Below are positions 15,845 to 25,300 of a DNA stretch of 51,808 bases, piece by piece (position 1 is the first letter of the stretch; the number at the start of each line of letters is the position of its first letter). The DNA is from an uncultured Gemmiger sp. (GTDB taxonomy: Bacteria > Bacillota > Clostridia > Oscillospirales > Ruminococcaceae), in assembly GCA_947631565.1 (NCBI GenBank), contig CANRLV010000008.1, positions 1 to 51,808 of the forward strand, written 5' to 3'. The translations under genes and the position numbers were made by a program. The notes beneath the pieces are model-generated. The model saw nothing but the letters and a program-made list of their open reading frames with translations. It was not told where the DNA came from and made no database searches.

Positions 15845-16399
15845 TTACTGTTCCGGCGCCGGTTTGAAAGACAGGCATTTGCCGAGCACATCGCCGGTCT
15901 TCAGATACTGATAGGTGGGGAACTCGAACAGCACCGGCTTCAGGGTCTCATAGTTGATCTTGCCGGTTTCGTTCAGGTGTTCCTCCGCCACCCAGGTGTT
16001 GTCGACGGTGCAGATGAAGCTCTCAAAGTTGGGGGTGCTGTAAACGTCCGCAACGCTGCACTCCATCGTCAAGGGAGACTGGCGGATGACCGGCACGCCG
16101 GCCTTGCCAAGGTCATAGTCGAACACGGCAGATTTATCTGCCTTTGCGCCGCTGACCGAACCGACATAGTCGGCCAGGGGCAGCATGGCCTCGTCCACAA
16201 GGTTGATGGAGAGCTTTTTCGTCTGCTTGATGCAGCCGTTGATAAAGTGCGGCGCTGCAAGGCTGACCAGCACCCGATCATGGCCGATGATCCCGACATG
16301 GGCGACCAGCGTCCAGGTGGGCTTGTCGCCGTTCATGGCCCCAATGACCGTGACCGGCGTGGGATAAAGAGCCAGCAGGGAACCAACATTTTTCTTCAT
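15845..16399 (-). CDS. Flavin reductase-like (FMN-binding split barrel) protein
   Basis: The 184-residue protein is a flavin reductase-domain protein of the FMN-binding split-barrel fold (YPTPVTVIGAMNGDKPTWT, HVGIIGHDRVLVSLAAPHFINGCI, SINLVDEAMLPLADYVG). Members bind FMN and transfer electrons from NAD(P)H or act as flavoproteins in detoxification. It is the first gene of the operon flavin reductase-tetR-aldo/keto reductase-CMD/cupin, which suggests response to a reactive carbonyl or quinone. Eleven bases separate its stop from the tetR start. The start is preceded by AGAGGG. Confidence 0.88.
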   Translation of the reverse strand: MKKNVGSLLALYPTPVTVIGAMNGDKPTWTLVAHVGIIGHDRVLVSLAAPHFINGCIKQTKKLSINLVDEAMLPLADYVGSVSGAKADKSAVFDYDLGKAGVPVIRQSPLTMECSVADVYSTPNFESFICTVDNTWVAEEHLNETGKINYETLKPVLFEFPTYQYLKTGDVLGKCLSFKPAPEQ

Positions 16400-16431
16400 G
16401 AGCTCGACCCTCTGGGGCTGCCAATATATTC

Positions 16432-16444
16432 TGACGCTGTGTCA
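16432..16444. promoter_or_regulatory. TetR operator 2
   Basis: TGACGCTGTGTCA is a 13-bp palindrome with one mismatch. It lies at the transcription start of the minus-strand operon, 36 bp centre to centre from operator 1. Confidence 0.75.
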
Positions 16445-16452
16445 GTACAGAT

Positions 16453-16481
16453 AATATAGCACAGCTCTGACACAGTGTCAA
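16453..16481 (-). promoter_or_regulatory. Promoter of the TetR-regulated operon
   Basis: On the minus strand TTGACA (16476-16481) and TATATT (16453-16458) are 17 bp apart. The -35 box is overlapped by operator 1. Confidence 0.87.
16468..16480. promoter_or_regulatory. TetR operator 1
   Basis: TGACACAGTGTCA is a perfect 13-bp palindrome (TGACAC-A-GTGTCA) covering the -35 region; binding here should block RNA polymerase. Confidence 0.78.
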
Positions 16482-16532
16482 CCCCCGGGCGAGAAAAAAT
16501 GCCGGGCGGGGCCCGCCGCGTGTTTTCCGCCC

Positions 16533-16561
16533 TTTACAACGCGGGCAAACTATTGTACAAT
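16533..16561 (+). promoter_or_regulatory. Promoter of the pyrH-polC operon
   Basis: TTTACA (16533-16538), a 17-bp spacer and TACAAT (16556-16561), with the pyrH start 35 bases downstream. Confidence 0.8.
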
Positions 16562-16595
16562 AATATCGATTATGATGCACACAAAGGAGACTGTC

Positions 16596-17303
16596 ATGCA
16601 GCTGAAATACAAGCGTGTTCTGCTCAAAATCAGCGGCGAGGCGCTGGCCGGCGCCAGAGGCACCGGCTTTGACGACGCCACCATCGCCGCCATCTGCGCG
16701 GGAGTGAAACAGGCCCGCGCGCTGGGCGCCCAGATCGGCATCGTGGTGGGCGGCGGCAACTTCTGGCGCGGCCGATCCAGCGGCGAGATGGACCGCATGG
16801 TCGCCGACAAGATCGGGATGCTGGCCACCGTGATGAACGCCCTGGCCGTCAAGGATATGCTGCGCCGGCTGGATGTGCCGGCGACGGTGATGACCAGCTC
16901 GGTGATGCCGCAGGTGGCCGAGGTGTTCACGAGCGAGAAGGCCGTGGCCGCGCTTGAGGCGGGCACCGTGGTGGTGTTCGGCGGCGGCACCGGCAACCCG
17001 GTCTTTTCCACCGACACGGCGAGTGCGCTGCGCGCCATCGAGATCGGCGCCGACGCCATGCTGAAGGCCACGATGGTGGACGGCGTGTATGACAAGGACC
17101 CCCACAAATACCCGGACGCCGTGCGCTATGATGCCCTGACCTTTACCGAGGTGCTGGACAAGCGCCTGGCCGTGATGGACACGGCGGCCGCCGCCTTGTG
17201 CCGCGAGGGGGACCTGCCCTGCGTGGTGTTCGACCTGGGCCGGCCGGACAACATCGCCCGGGTGATGGCGGGCGAAAACATCGGAACGCTGGTGCGGGAA
17301 TGA
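16596..17303 (+). CDS. pyrH: UMP kinase
   Basis: The 235-residue UMP kinase of the amino-acid-kinase fold phosphorylates UMP to UDP for pyrimidine nucleotide supply. It shows KRVLLKISGEALAG at the N-terminus, the glycine-rich GIVVGGGNFWRGR, DRMVADKIGMLATVMNALA, and the UMP/ATP site GGGTGNPVFSTDTASALRA with DGVYDKDPHKYP. The ATG at 16596 has AAAGGAGA 5 bases upstream; the in-frame ATG at 16572 lacks a ribosome-binding site. In many Firmicutes pyrH follows rpsB-tsf, but here it begins its own transcript. Confidence 0.96.
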   Translation: MQLKYKRVLLKISGEALAGARGTGFDDATIAAICAGVKQARALGAQIGIVVGGGNFWRGRSSGEMDRMVADKIGMLATVMNALAVKDMLRRLDVPATVMTSSVMPQVAEVFTSEKAVAALEAGTVVVFGGGTGNPVFSTDTASALRAIEIGADAMLKATMVDGVYDKDPHKYPDAVRYDALTFTEVLDKRLAVMDTAAAALCREGDLPCVVFDLGRPDNIARVMAGENIGTLVRE

Positions 17304-17353
17304 CATCCCCACCCGACAAATAGAAAAAACGCGAAAGTGAGGAGACAAGACCT

Positions 17354-17908
17354 ATGAGCAGTACCACCAAACCGTATGAGGAAAAGATGCAGGCGAGCCT
17401 GGACTATTTGAGCCGCGAGCTGGGCGCCGTGCGCGCCGGGCGCGCCAACCCGGCGGTGCTGGACAAGGTCGCGGTGGACTACTACGGCAGCCCCACCCCC
17501 GTCAACCAGATCGCCGCCGTGGCCGTGGCCGAGGCCCGCATTTTGACCATCACCCCCTGGGACCGCCAGATGCTGCGGCCCATCGTCAAGGCCATCCAGG
17601 CCAGCGACATCGGCATCAACCCCATCGACGACGGGCAGACCATCCGGCTGGTGTTCCCGGCCCCGACCGAGGAGCGCCGCCGCCAGCTGACCAAGGACGT
17701 GCAGAAGCTGGGCGAGGACGCCAAGGTGGCGGTGCGCAACATCCGCCGCGAGGCGATGGATAAGTTCAAGGCGATGAAGAAGGCCGGCGAGCTGACCGAG
17801 GACGACCAGAAAAAGCTGGAGAAAGAGACCCAGGAGCTGACCGACAAGTTCGTCAAGAAGGCGGACGATATCTGCGCCGCCAAGAACAAGGAGATCATGG
17901 AGCTGTAA
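17354..17908 (+). CDS. frr: Ribosome recycling factor
   Basis: The 184-residue RRF splits post-termination ribosomes together with EF-G. The sequence has the family's features: an N-terminal helix (YEEKMQASLDYLSRELGAVRAGRANPAVLD), the domain II strand region (YYGSPTPVNQIAAVAVAEARILTITPWD), INPIDDGQTIRLVFP, and a C-terminal basic helix (VAVRNIRREAMDKFKAMKK). Length and pyrH-frr order are typical. GAGGAGA precedes the ATG. Confidence 0.97.
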   Translation: MSSTTKPYEEKMQASLDYLSRELGAVRAGRANPAVLDKVAVDYYGSPTPVNQIAAVAVAEARILTITPWDRQMLRPIVKAIQASDIGINPIDDGQTIRLVFPAPTEERRRQLTKDVQKLGEDAKVAVRNIRREAMDKFKAMKKAGELTEDDQKKLEKETQELTDKFVKKADDICAAKNKEIMEL

Positions 17909-17915
17909 CGACAGC

Positions 17916-17989
17916 GCACCGCGGCGGGCACAAACAGGCGCCGCGGTGCATACATTTAAGGGCCGGCGGCGCGCCGCTGCGCCGCGGCC
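17916..17989 (+). other. Two strong hairpins in the frr-cdsA gap
   Basis: The first is a perfect 11-bp stem (GCACCGCGGCG at 17916-17926 with its complement at 17939-17949). The second is a long GC stem at 17961-17989. No T-run follows either, so they may stabilise or process the mRNA rather than terminate it. They stand where uppS is found in most Firmicutes. Confidence 0.55.
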
Positions 17990-18030
17990 CGGACTGCTGC
18001 CAAATTGCTGTGGGAAAGGACCCCCTGCCG

Positions 18031-18894
18031 ATGAAGACACGCATCATCACCGCCGCCGTGGGGCTGTGTGTGCTGGCCGCCGTGCTGGCTTTTTTTGACA
18101 CCGCCCTGTTCGACTTGACGCTGTCGCTGGTCTGCCTGCTGGCCATCCATGAGGTGTACGCCGCCATGGGCTTTGGCAAAAAGCAGTGGCCGCTGTACGC
18201 GCTGGCGGTGCCCTTTACGCTGCTGGTCATGCTCTCGACCAGCGAGGCCATCCGCGCGCTGGTGCTGCCGGCGGCGTTTTTGACCGCGCTGTGCTACAAC
18301 ATCCTGCTCGTCGCCCGCGGCAAAACGCTGGATTTCGGCAAATTGAGCAGCTTTGTCTACTTCGGCGGGGTCATCATCTTCTGCTTCTATTCGCTCATCC
18401 ACCTCAAGCGCACGCTGCCCGCCGCGCAGTATCACTATGACGCGGTCTACTTCATCCTGCTCACGCTGTGCTTCGCCTGGGGCGGCGACACCGCCGCCTA
18501 CTTTGCCGGGCGGGCCTTCGGCAGGCACAAGATGGCCCCCTTCGTCAGTCCCCACAAGACCTGGGAGGGCGCTGCCGGCGGCGTGCTGGGCAGTATGGCG
18601 GCGGGCGTCATCGCCACCGCCGTGTACGGGTATCTGTCGGGGCGGTACGCATCGCTGACCGTCGAGGTCGGTATGCGGCACTTCATCGTCATCTCGGTGA
18701 TGGGGGCCGTCGCCTCGGTGCTGGGCATCCTGGGGGACCTGTTCGCCTCGGTCGTCAAGCGGCAGGCGGGCATCAAGGATTACGGCACCATCTTCCCCGG
18801 GCACGGCGGCATCCTGGACCGCTTTGACAGCGTGATGTTCATCGCGCCGTTCGTCTCCATCGCCGTGCGCTATTTCTTCTACCACCTGGTATAG
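18031..18894 (+). CDS. cdsA: Phosphatidate cytidylyltransferase
   Basis: The 287-residue integral membrane enzyme makes CDP-diacylglycerol from phosphatidate and CTP. About seven to eight hydrophobic helices end in the family signature KRQAGIKDYGTIFPGHGGILDRFDS, with its metal-binding Asp residues; AWGGDTAAYFAGRAFG and SPHKTWEGAAGG are also conserved. The ATG at 18031 follows GGGAAAGGA; the GTG at 18010 lies within that region and is less likely. It sits between frr and dxr; the uppS gene normally preceding it is absent. Confidence 0.95.
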   Translation: MKTRIITAAVGLCVLAAVLAFFDTALFDLTLSLVCLLAIHEVYAAMGFGKKQWPLYALAVPFTLLVMLSTSEAIRALVLPAAFLTALCYNILLVARGKTLDFGKLSSFVYFGGVIIFCFYSLIHLKRTLPAAQYHYDAVYFILLTLCFAWGGDTAAYFAGRAFGRHKMAPFVSPHKTWEGAAGGVLGSMAAGVIATAVYGYLSGRYASLTVEVGMRHFIVISVMGAVASVLGILGDLFASVVKRQAGIKDYGTIFPGHGGILDRFDSVMFIAPFVSIAVRYFFYHLV

Positions 18895-18904
18895 CGAGGT
18901 CCTT

Positions 18905-20056
18905 ATGGCAAAAACCGTCACCTTGCTGGGCTCGACCGGGTCCATCGGCACCCAGAGCCTGGACGTCATCCGCGCGCAGGGGTATACCGTCTTCGGTCTG
19001 GCCGCGGGCACCCGCGCCGAGGTGCTGCTTGGGCAGATCGCGGAATTCCGCCCGCAATGGGTCGCCGTCGCCGACGAGGACGCCTATGCGAAGGTGGAGG
19101 CCGCGCTGGCCGGCACGGCCGGCGCGCCGCGCCTGCTGAAAGGGCCGGAGGGCGTGCGCGAGCTGGCCGCCATGGACGGGCCGGACATCGTGCTCAACGC
19201 CGTGGTCGGCATCGCCGGGCTGGCGGCCTCGCTGGCGGCCATCGGGAGCGGGCACGACCTGGCGCTGGCAAATAAAGAGAGCCTGGTCACCGGCGGCCAC
19301 CTCGTCACCGACGCCGTGCGCCGCAGGGGCGTGCAGCTGCTGCCGGTGGACAGCGAGCATTCCGCCATCTTCCAGTGCCTGCAGGACGCGCACAGCGCCA
19401 AACGGCTGGAAAAGATCCTGCTTACCGCCTCCGGCGGGCCGTTTTACGGGCTGACGGCGGCCCAGCTTGCCGGCAAGACCAAGGCCGACGCGCTCCGGCA
19501 CCCCAACTGGAACATGGGCGCAAAGATCACCGTCGATTCGGCCACACTGATGAACAAGGGCCTTGAGCTCATCGAGGCAGTGTGGCTGTTCGGCCTGCCG
19601 CCGGAACAGATCCAGATCGTCGTCCAGCGCGAGAGCATCATCCACTCGGCCGTGCAGTTCGCCGACCACTCGGTGCTGGCGCAGCTCGGCGTTCCGGATA
19701 TGCGCATCCCCATCCAGTACGCCCTGACCTGGCCCGACCGCGTGCCCGGCCCGGCCCCGGCGCTGGATTTTGCCGCCCTGACCAGGCTGACCTTCGGCAC
19801 CGCGGATGAGGAGACCTTCCGCTGTTTGGCCGCCTGCAAAAAGGCCATCGCCAAGGGCGGGCTGGCCCCGGCCGCCGCCAACGGCGCCAACGAGGAAGCC
19901 GTCGCCCTGTTCCTGCAGGATAAGATCGGATTTTTGGACATCGGCCGCCTGGTCGAGGGCGTGGTGGACAGCGACCGCTTTGGCGGCAGCTATGACCTGG
20001 CCGATGTGTACGCAGCCGACGCGATGGCCCGCGCCTATGTGCGCGCCCACTGCTGA
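18905..20056 (+). CDS. dxr: 1-deoxy-D-xylulose 5-phosphate reductoisomerase
   Basis: The 383-residue enzyme converts DXP to 2-C-methylerythritol 4-phosphate, the committed MEP-pathway step to isoprenoids. It has the NADPH site LLGSTGSIGTQSLDVI near the N-terminus, LANKESLVTGG, the active-site LPVDSEHSAIFQCL, SGGPF, HPNWNMGAKITVDSATLMNKGLE, and the C-terminal ANGANEEAVALFL. Size is standard. It overlaps functionally with ispG, two genes downstream in the same operon. The start lies 10 bases after the cdsA stop. Confidence 0.97.
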   Translation: MAKTVTLLGSTGSIGTQSLDVIRAQGYTVFGLAAGTRAEVLLGQIAEFRPQWVAVADEDAYAKVEAALAGTAGAPRLLKGPEGVRELAAMDGPDIVLNAVVGIAGLAASLAAIGSGHDLALANKESLVTGGHLVTDAVRRRGVQLLPVDSEHSAIFQCLQDAHSAKRLEKILLTASGGPFYGLTAAQLAGKTKADALRHPNWNMGAKITVDSATLMNKGLELIEAVWLFGLPPEQIQIVVQRESIIHSAVQFADHSVLAQLGVPDMRIPIQYALTWPDRVPGPAPALDFAALTRLTFGTADEETFRCLAACKKAIAKGGLAPAAANGANEEAVALFLQDKIGFLDIGRLVEGVVDSDRFGGSYDLADVYAADAMARAYVRAHC

Positions 20057-20080
20057 CGCGGCCGCGGGGGAGGGGAAACG

Positions 20081-21199
20081 ATGCTGACCGTACTCGTCGC
20101 GCTGCTCGTATTCGGCGTGATGATCCTGCTGCATGAGCTGGGCCACTTTCTGGCGGCCCGGCACTGCGGCGTGCGGGTCGAGGAATTCTCGGTCGGCTTC
20201 GGGCCGGCGCTGTGGTCCACGGTCAAAAACGGTACCCGCTACAGCCTGCGCCTGCTGCCGCTGGGCGGCTACAACCTGCTGGCGCAGGAGAACGGCGCCC
20301 CCGACGCCGGGGATGCGGACGGCGGGGAAGAGGGGCCCGACAGTGCCCCGGCGGACCGGGCCGCCCCGGCGCCCGCCGCACCCGACGCGGACGGCGCCGT
20401 GTGCGTGGCGGGCAAGAATTTCCCCGAGGCCGGGGTATGGCAGCGGTTCTTTATCATCGCCGCCGGGGCGCTGATGAACTTTGCGCTCGGCTTCGCGCTG
20501 CTGCTGGCCCTGCAATGCGCGCAGGACGGCGCCGCCAGCCGCGTGGTGTATGATTTTCTGGACGGCGCTACCAGCCAGGCGGACGGCCTGCAGGCCGGGG
20601 ACAAGATCTTACAGGTCAACGGCCGCGCCTGCTTTGTTTGGGGCGATATTTTGTACGAGCTGGCCGCCAACAACTACCAGCCGGTGGCCCTGACGGTGCT
20701 GCGCGGCGGGCAAAAGATGACCCTGCCGGCCGTGCGCATCAGCGCCGGCACCGACGACGAGGGCCACGCGCTGCCGGTGGACTTCCATGTATACGGGGTC
20801 AAGAACACCCCGACCGTGGTGGTGAAGGCAGCCGCGGGCAACTTTTTGTACTATGCGCGCGCGCTGGTGCGCAGCTTTGCCGACCTGGCGCGCGGTGCGG
20901 TGCCGGTGTCGGACCTGTCCGGCCCGGTGGGCGTGGTCGAGGAGGTGCACAAGGCCATCCAGTACGGCTGGCAGGACGTCGCCAACCTCGCCGTGCTGCT
21001 GACCATCAACCTGGGCATCTTCAACCTGCTGCCGCTGCCCGGCCTTGACGGCGGCAAGCTGCTGTTTTTAGCGATAGAGGGCATCAGCCGCCGCAAGCTG
21101 CCCCCGCGTTTGGAGGAGGCCGTCACGCTGGCCGGCATGATGGCGCTGGTGGCGCTGATGCTGTTCGTCACCTTCAACGACGTTCTGCGGCTGTTCTGA
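20081..21199 (+). CDS. rseP: RIP metalloprotease RseP/SpoIVFB family (site-2 protease)
   Basis: The 372-residue intramembrane zinc protease has the HELGH active site in the first helix (VMILLHELGHFLAAR), a central PDZ domain (about 175-250; ADGLQAGDKILQVNG) and the second metal-binding motif LLPLPGLDGGKLL near the C-terminus. It cleaves membrane-embedded anti-sigma factors or signal peptides. Between the first cytoplasmic loop and the second helix (about 68-105) there is an acidic, Ala/Asp/Pro-rich insertion that is not part of the usual fold. It starts 24 bases after dxr, with GGGGAGGGG upstream. Confidence 0.94.
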   Translation: MLTVLVALLVFGVMILLHELGHFLAARHCGVRVEEFSVGFGPALWSTVKNGTRYSLRLLPLGGYNLLAQENGAPDAGDADGGEEGPDSAPADRAAPAPAAPDADGAVCVAGKNFPEAGVWQRFFIIAAGALMNFALGFALLLALQCAQDGAASRVVYDFLDGATSQADGLQAGDKILQVNGRACFVWGDILYELAANNYQPVALTVLRGGQKMTLPAVRISAGTDDEGHALPVDFHVYGVKNTPTVVVKAAAGNFLYYARALVRSFADLARGAVPVSDLSGPVGVVEEVHKAIQYGWQDVANLAVLLTINLGIFNLLPLPGLDGGKLLFLAIEGISRRKLPPRLEEAVTLAGMMALVALMLFVTFNDVLRLF

Positions 21200-21218
21200 A
21201 AAGGAAAAGGAGAGCGCC

Positions 21219-22268
21219 ATGCGGCAGGTAAAAAAGGAAGTCCGGGTCGGCAGCATCACCATCGGCGGGAACCATCCCATCGCCGTGCAGACCATGCTCA
21301 ACGTGCCGGTGGAGGACATCGCCGGCAACGTGGCGCAGGCCAGGCGCTGCGCCGCCGCCGGCTGCCAGATCCTGCGCGTGACCGTGCCCACCCCCGCCGA
21401 CGCCGCCGTGGTCGCGGCCATCAAAGAGGCGGTGGACATCCCGGTCGTCGCCGACATCCACTTTGACTACAAGGCGGCGCTGGCCGCCATCGACGCCGGC
21501 GCCGACAAGATACGCCTGAACCCCGGCAACATCGGCGCCGACGACAACGTGGCCGCCGTGGCCAAAGCCTGCACGGCCAAGGGCATCCCCATCCGCATCG
21601 GCGTCAACGGCGGCAGCCTCGAAAAGCACATTTTGGCCCGGTACGGCGCCCCGGTGCCGCAGGCGATGGTAGAGAGCGCGCTCTACCACATCCGCCTGCT
21701 GGAAAAGCACGATTTTGGCAACATCGTCGTCTCCATCAAATCCAGCAACGTGCCGCGCATGATGCAGGCCTACCGCCTGCTCAGCGAACAGTGTGACTAC
21801 CCGCTGCACATCGGCGTGACCGAGGCCGGCACCGCCCGCATGGGGCTCATCAAATCCGGCATGGGCATCGGCGGGCTGCTGCTCGAGGGGCTGGGCGACA
21901 CGCTGCGCGTCTCGCTGACCGACGACCCCGAGGCCGAGGTCCGGGCCGGGTTCGATATCCTGCGCGCCGCCGGCTATGCGGTGGCCGGGCCGGAGATCAT
22001 CAGCTGCCCCACCTGCGGGCGCACGCAGTACCCGATGCAGGCCATCGCCGAAAGGGTCGAGCAGCGGCTGGCCGCCGACGGCTTTAAAAAGCCGATCAAG
22101 ATCGCCATCATGGGCTGCGTGGTCAACGGCCCCGGCGAGGCGTCCGACGCCGACATCGGCATCGCCGGCGGCAAAAATGAGGCGCTGCTCTTCATCCGCG
22201 GGCAGAAGGTCCGTATGCTGCGGGGCGACATCGTCGGGCAGCTCCTGGAGGAAATATACAAACTGTAA
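21219..22268 (+). CDS. ispG: 4-hydroxy-3-methylbut-2-enyl-diphosphate synthase
   Basis: IspG (GcpE) reductively converts MEcPP to HMBPP in the MEP pathway. The 349-residue protein has a TIM-barrel domain opening with VRVGSITIGGNHPIAVQTMLN, then RLNPGNIG and RIGVNGGSLE. The C-terminal [4Fe-4S] ligands are in ISCPTCGRTQY (two Cys) and IMGCVVNGPGEA (one Cys). Length is typical for the bacterial two-domain form. It has AGGAAAAGGAGAG upstream and lies 19 bases after rseP. Confidence 0.97.
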   Translation: MRQVKKEVRVGSITIGGNHPIAVQTMLNVPVEDIAGNVAQARRCAAAGCQILRVTVPTPADAAVVAAIKEAVDIPVVADIHFDYKAALAAIDAGADKIRLNPGNIGADDNVAAVAKACTAKGIPIRIGVNGGSLEKHILARYGAPVPQAMVESALYHIRLLEKHDFGNIVVSIKSSNVPRMMQAYRLLSEQCDYPLHIGVTEAGTARMGLIKSGMGIGGLLLEGLGDTLRVSLTDDPEAEVRAGFDILRAAGYAVAGPEIISCPTCGRTQYPMQAIAERVEQRLAADGFKKPIKIAIMGCVVNGPGEASDADIGIAGGKNEALLFIRGQKVRMLRGDIVGQLLEEIYKL

Positions 22269-22304
22269 AATAATACGGAATAAATGTACAAACCGTAAAG
22301 AGGT

Positions 22305-25300
22305 ATGCCGTTGAGACCCTACGTCACCGAGGTCTGGCCGCAGTTCACCGCCGACGCACAGTTCACCGCCAATTTTGGGCAGGTGCGCGTGGAGCGCGCG
22401 GTGCAGAACAACCGCCAGCGCACCGTCACCCTCTGCCTGCGCAGCCCTGTCCCCCTGGACGCGGCGCTGTGCGGGCGGCTTTGCGCTTCCTTACAGCCGG
22501 AGTTCGGCAAATATGCGCTGCGGGTGGAAAACTATTTTGACTACACCGCCCTGACGGCCGCCGCGGCCGCCGCGCTGGTGCAGGAGCTGCGGGCGGCGGG
22601 CTGCCCCGTCAAGGGCTTCCTGCGCGAGCCGGAGCCGGTCGAAGTGGGGCCGGACGGGCTGACGCTGTATGTGACGGCGGGCCGCGAGCTGGTCGAGAAG
22701 AGCGATGTGGCCGGGCAGCTGGCGGCGCTGGTGGAGCAGCGCACCGGTGTGCGCCCCGCCGTGCGCCTGGCCGACACCGCCCCCGCCGAAAGGCGCGGGG
22801 ACCCGGCGGAAACGGCGGCCCCGGCCGCCCCGCCGCCGCGCTTTGCCGCCCACCCGCGCGGCACCGTCAAGCCGTTCACGATACCGGGCCTGGAACTGAC
22901 GGCCGCCCCGCCGCGGCTGTTTGCCGGCAAGGCTTTTACCCCCACCGACGTGCGCCCGCTGCATGACCTGGGCGACGGCGGCAAGGTGACGGTGTGGGGC
23001 GACGTGTTCGCCGCCGAGGTCAAGGGCAGCCGCCGCAAGGTGTACCTGACCTCCATCACCGACTACACCGGCTCGGTCAACCTCAAGGTCATGGCTGAGG
23101 ACGGGCAGAACAGCTCGAAATGGGAGGGCATCGCCCCCGGCACCACGCTGGTGGTGCGCGGCAACTACACCTACGACAAGTACGAGCACGACTATGTGCT
23201 GCTGCCCTATGACGTGCTGGCGGTGGAGCGCGCGCCCCGCGCCGACACCGCCCCCGCCGGGCAAAAGCGGGTGGAGCTGCACCTGCACACCAAGTCGAGC
23301 GCGCTGGACGCTTTCTGTGAGCCGGGCAAGGTCATAAAGCTGGCCCACGGCATGGGGCACCGGGCCATCGCCATCACCGACCATGGCGTCTGCCAGGGCT
23401 ACCCGGAGGCGATGCTCGCCGCCGAGGCCATCCGCAAAAAGGACCCTGACTTCAAGCTCATCTACGGCTGCGAGGCCTATTTCGTCGACGACATGATCCC
23501 CGTCGTCTACGGCGCCGGGGCGGGGCCGCTGACCGGCCGCTTTGTCGTTTTTGACATCGAGACCACCGGTCTTGACCCCCGGCAGGACGCCATCACCGAG
23601 ATCGGCGCCGTCTATGTGGAAAACGGAAAAATCAACGAGAAAAAGAAGTTTTCCACCTTCGTGGACCCCGGCCGGCCCATCCCGCAGCGCGTGGTGGAGT
23701 TGACCGGCATCACCGATGCCATGGTCGCCGGGGCGCCCGGCCCCGACGAGGCCATCCGCGCTTTCAAGGAATTCTGCGGCGACGCCGTGCTGGCGGCGCA
23801 CAACGGCGCGAGCTTTGACATGGTGTTCATCCGCCGCGCCGCCGACGCCGCCGGCATCGAATTCCAAAACCCCCACATCGATACGCTGCCGATGGCGCAG
23901 GCGCTGTTCCCGGGCCTGCACAACTATAAGCTGGATACCGTCAACAAGCACCTGGAGCTGCCGCCGTTCGGCCACCACCGCGCCGTCGACGACGCGATGG
24001 CGCTGGGGCGCATCTTTGAGAAGATGCTCGAGGACCTGTCCCTGCGCGACATCCACGCCGTGGAGGACATCAACACGGGGCTCGGCGGCAACAAAGAGGT
24101 GCTGAAAAAGAAGTACTACCATCTCATCATCCTGGTCAAAAACCAGATCGGGCTCAAAAACCTGTACCGCATCGTCAGCGCGGCGCACACGCAGTACTTT
24201 TTCAAGCGCCCGCGCGTGCCGCGCAGTCTGCTGGACCGCTACCGCGAGGGGCTGATTTTGGGCTCCGCCTGCGAGGCGGGCGAGCTGTACCGCGCCATCG
24301 TCGAGGGCAAGCCGCGCGAGGAGCTGCTGCGCATCGCCGACTACTATGACTACCTCGAGGTGCAGCCCCTGGGCAACAACGAGTTCATGGTGCGCGAGGG
24401 GCGCGTGCCGTCCATCGAGACGATACAGGACTTCAACCGCACGGTGGTGGAGCTGGGCGAGGCGCTGCATAAGCCGGTGGTGGCCACCGGCGACGTGCAT
24501 TTCCAGGAGCCGGAGGACAGCGTCTACCGCAGCGTTTTGCAGGCCGGCAACGGCTACAAGGACGCCGACAGGCAGGCGCCGCTGTTCTACCGCACCACGC
24601 AGGATATGCTGGAGCAGTTCGCCTATCTGGGGCCCGACAAGGCCTATGAGCTGGTAGTGACCAACCCCAACAAGATCGCCGCCACCGTCGACAACGACCT
24701 GCGCGCCATCCCGCGCGGCACCTACCCGCCCGATATGCCGGGCGCCGAGCAGGACCTGCGCCGCAGCACCTGGGCCAACGCCAAAAAGGCCTACGGCGAC
24801 CCGCTGCCGGACATTTTGCAAAAGCGGCTGCAGAAAGAGCTGGATTCCATCTGCGGGCACGGGTATGCGGTGCTGTATATGATCGCCGTCAAGCTGGTGG
24901 CCTACTCCAACGCCGGCGGCTACCAGGTGGGCAGCCGCGGCTCGGTCGGCTCCAGCGCCGTGGCGCACTTCTCCGGCATTTCCGAGGTCAACAGTATGCC
25001 GCCGCACTACCTGTGCCCGACCTGTAAGCACAGCGAGTGGATCGACGACGGCGTCCACTTTGACGGCTTTGACCTGCCCGACAAGGTCTGCCCGGTCTGC
25101 GGCACGGCGATGAAGATGGACGGCCATGACATCCCGTTCGAGACCTTTTTGGGCTTTTACGGCGACAAGGAGCCGGACATCGACCTCAACTTCTCGGGCA
25201 TGTACCAGTCGAGCGTGCACCGCTACACCGAGGAGCTGTTCGGCAAGCAGAACGTGTTCAAGGCGGGCACCGTCTCGGGTCTGCAGGACAAGACCGCCTA

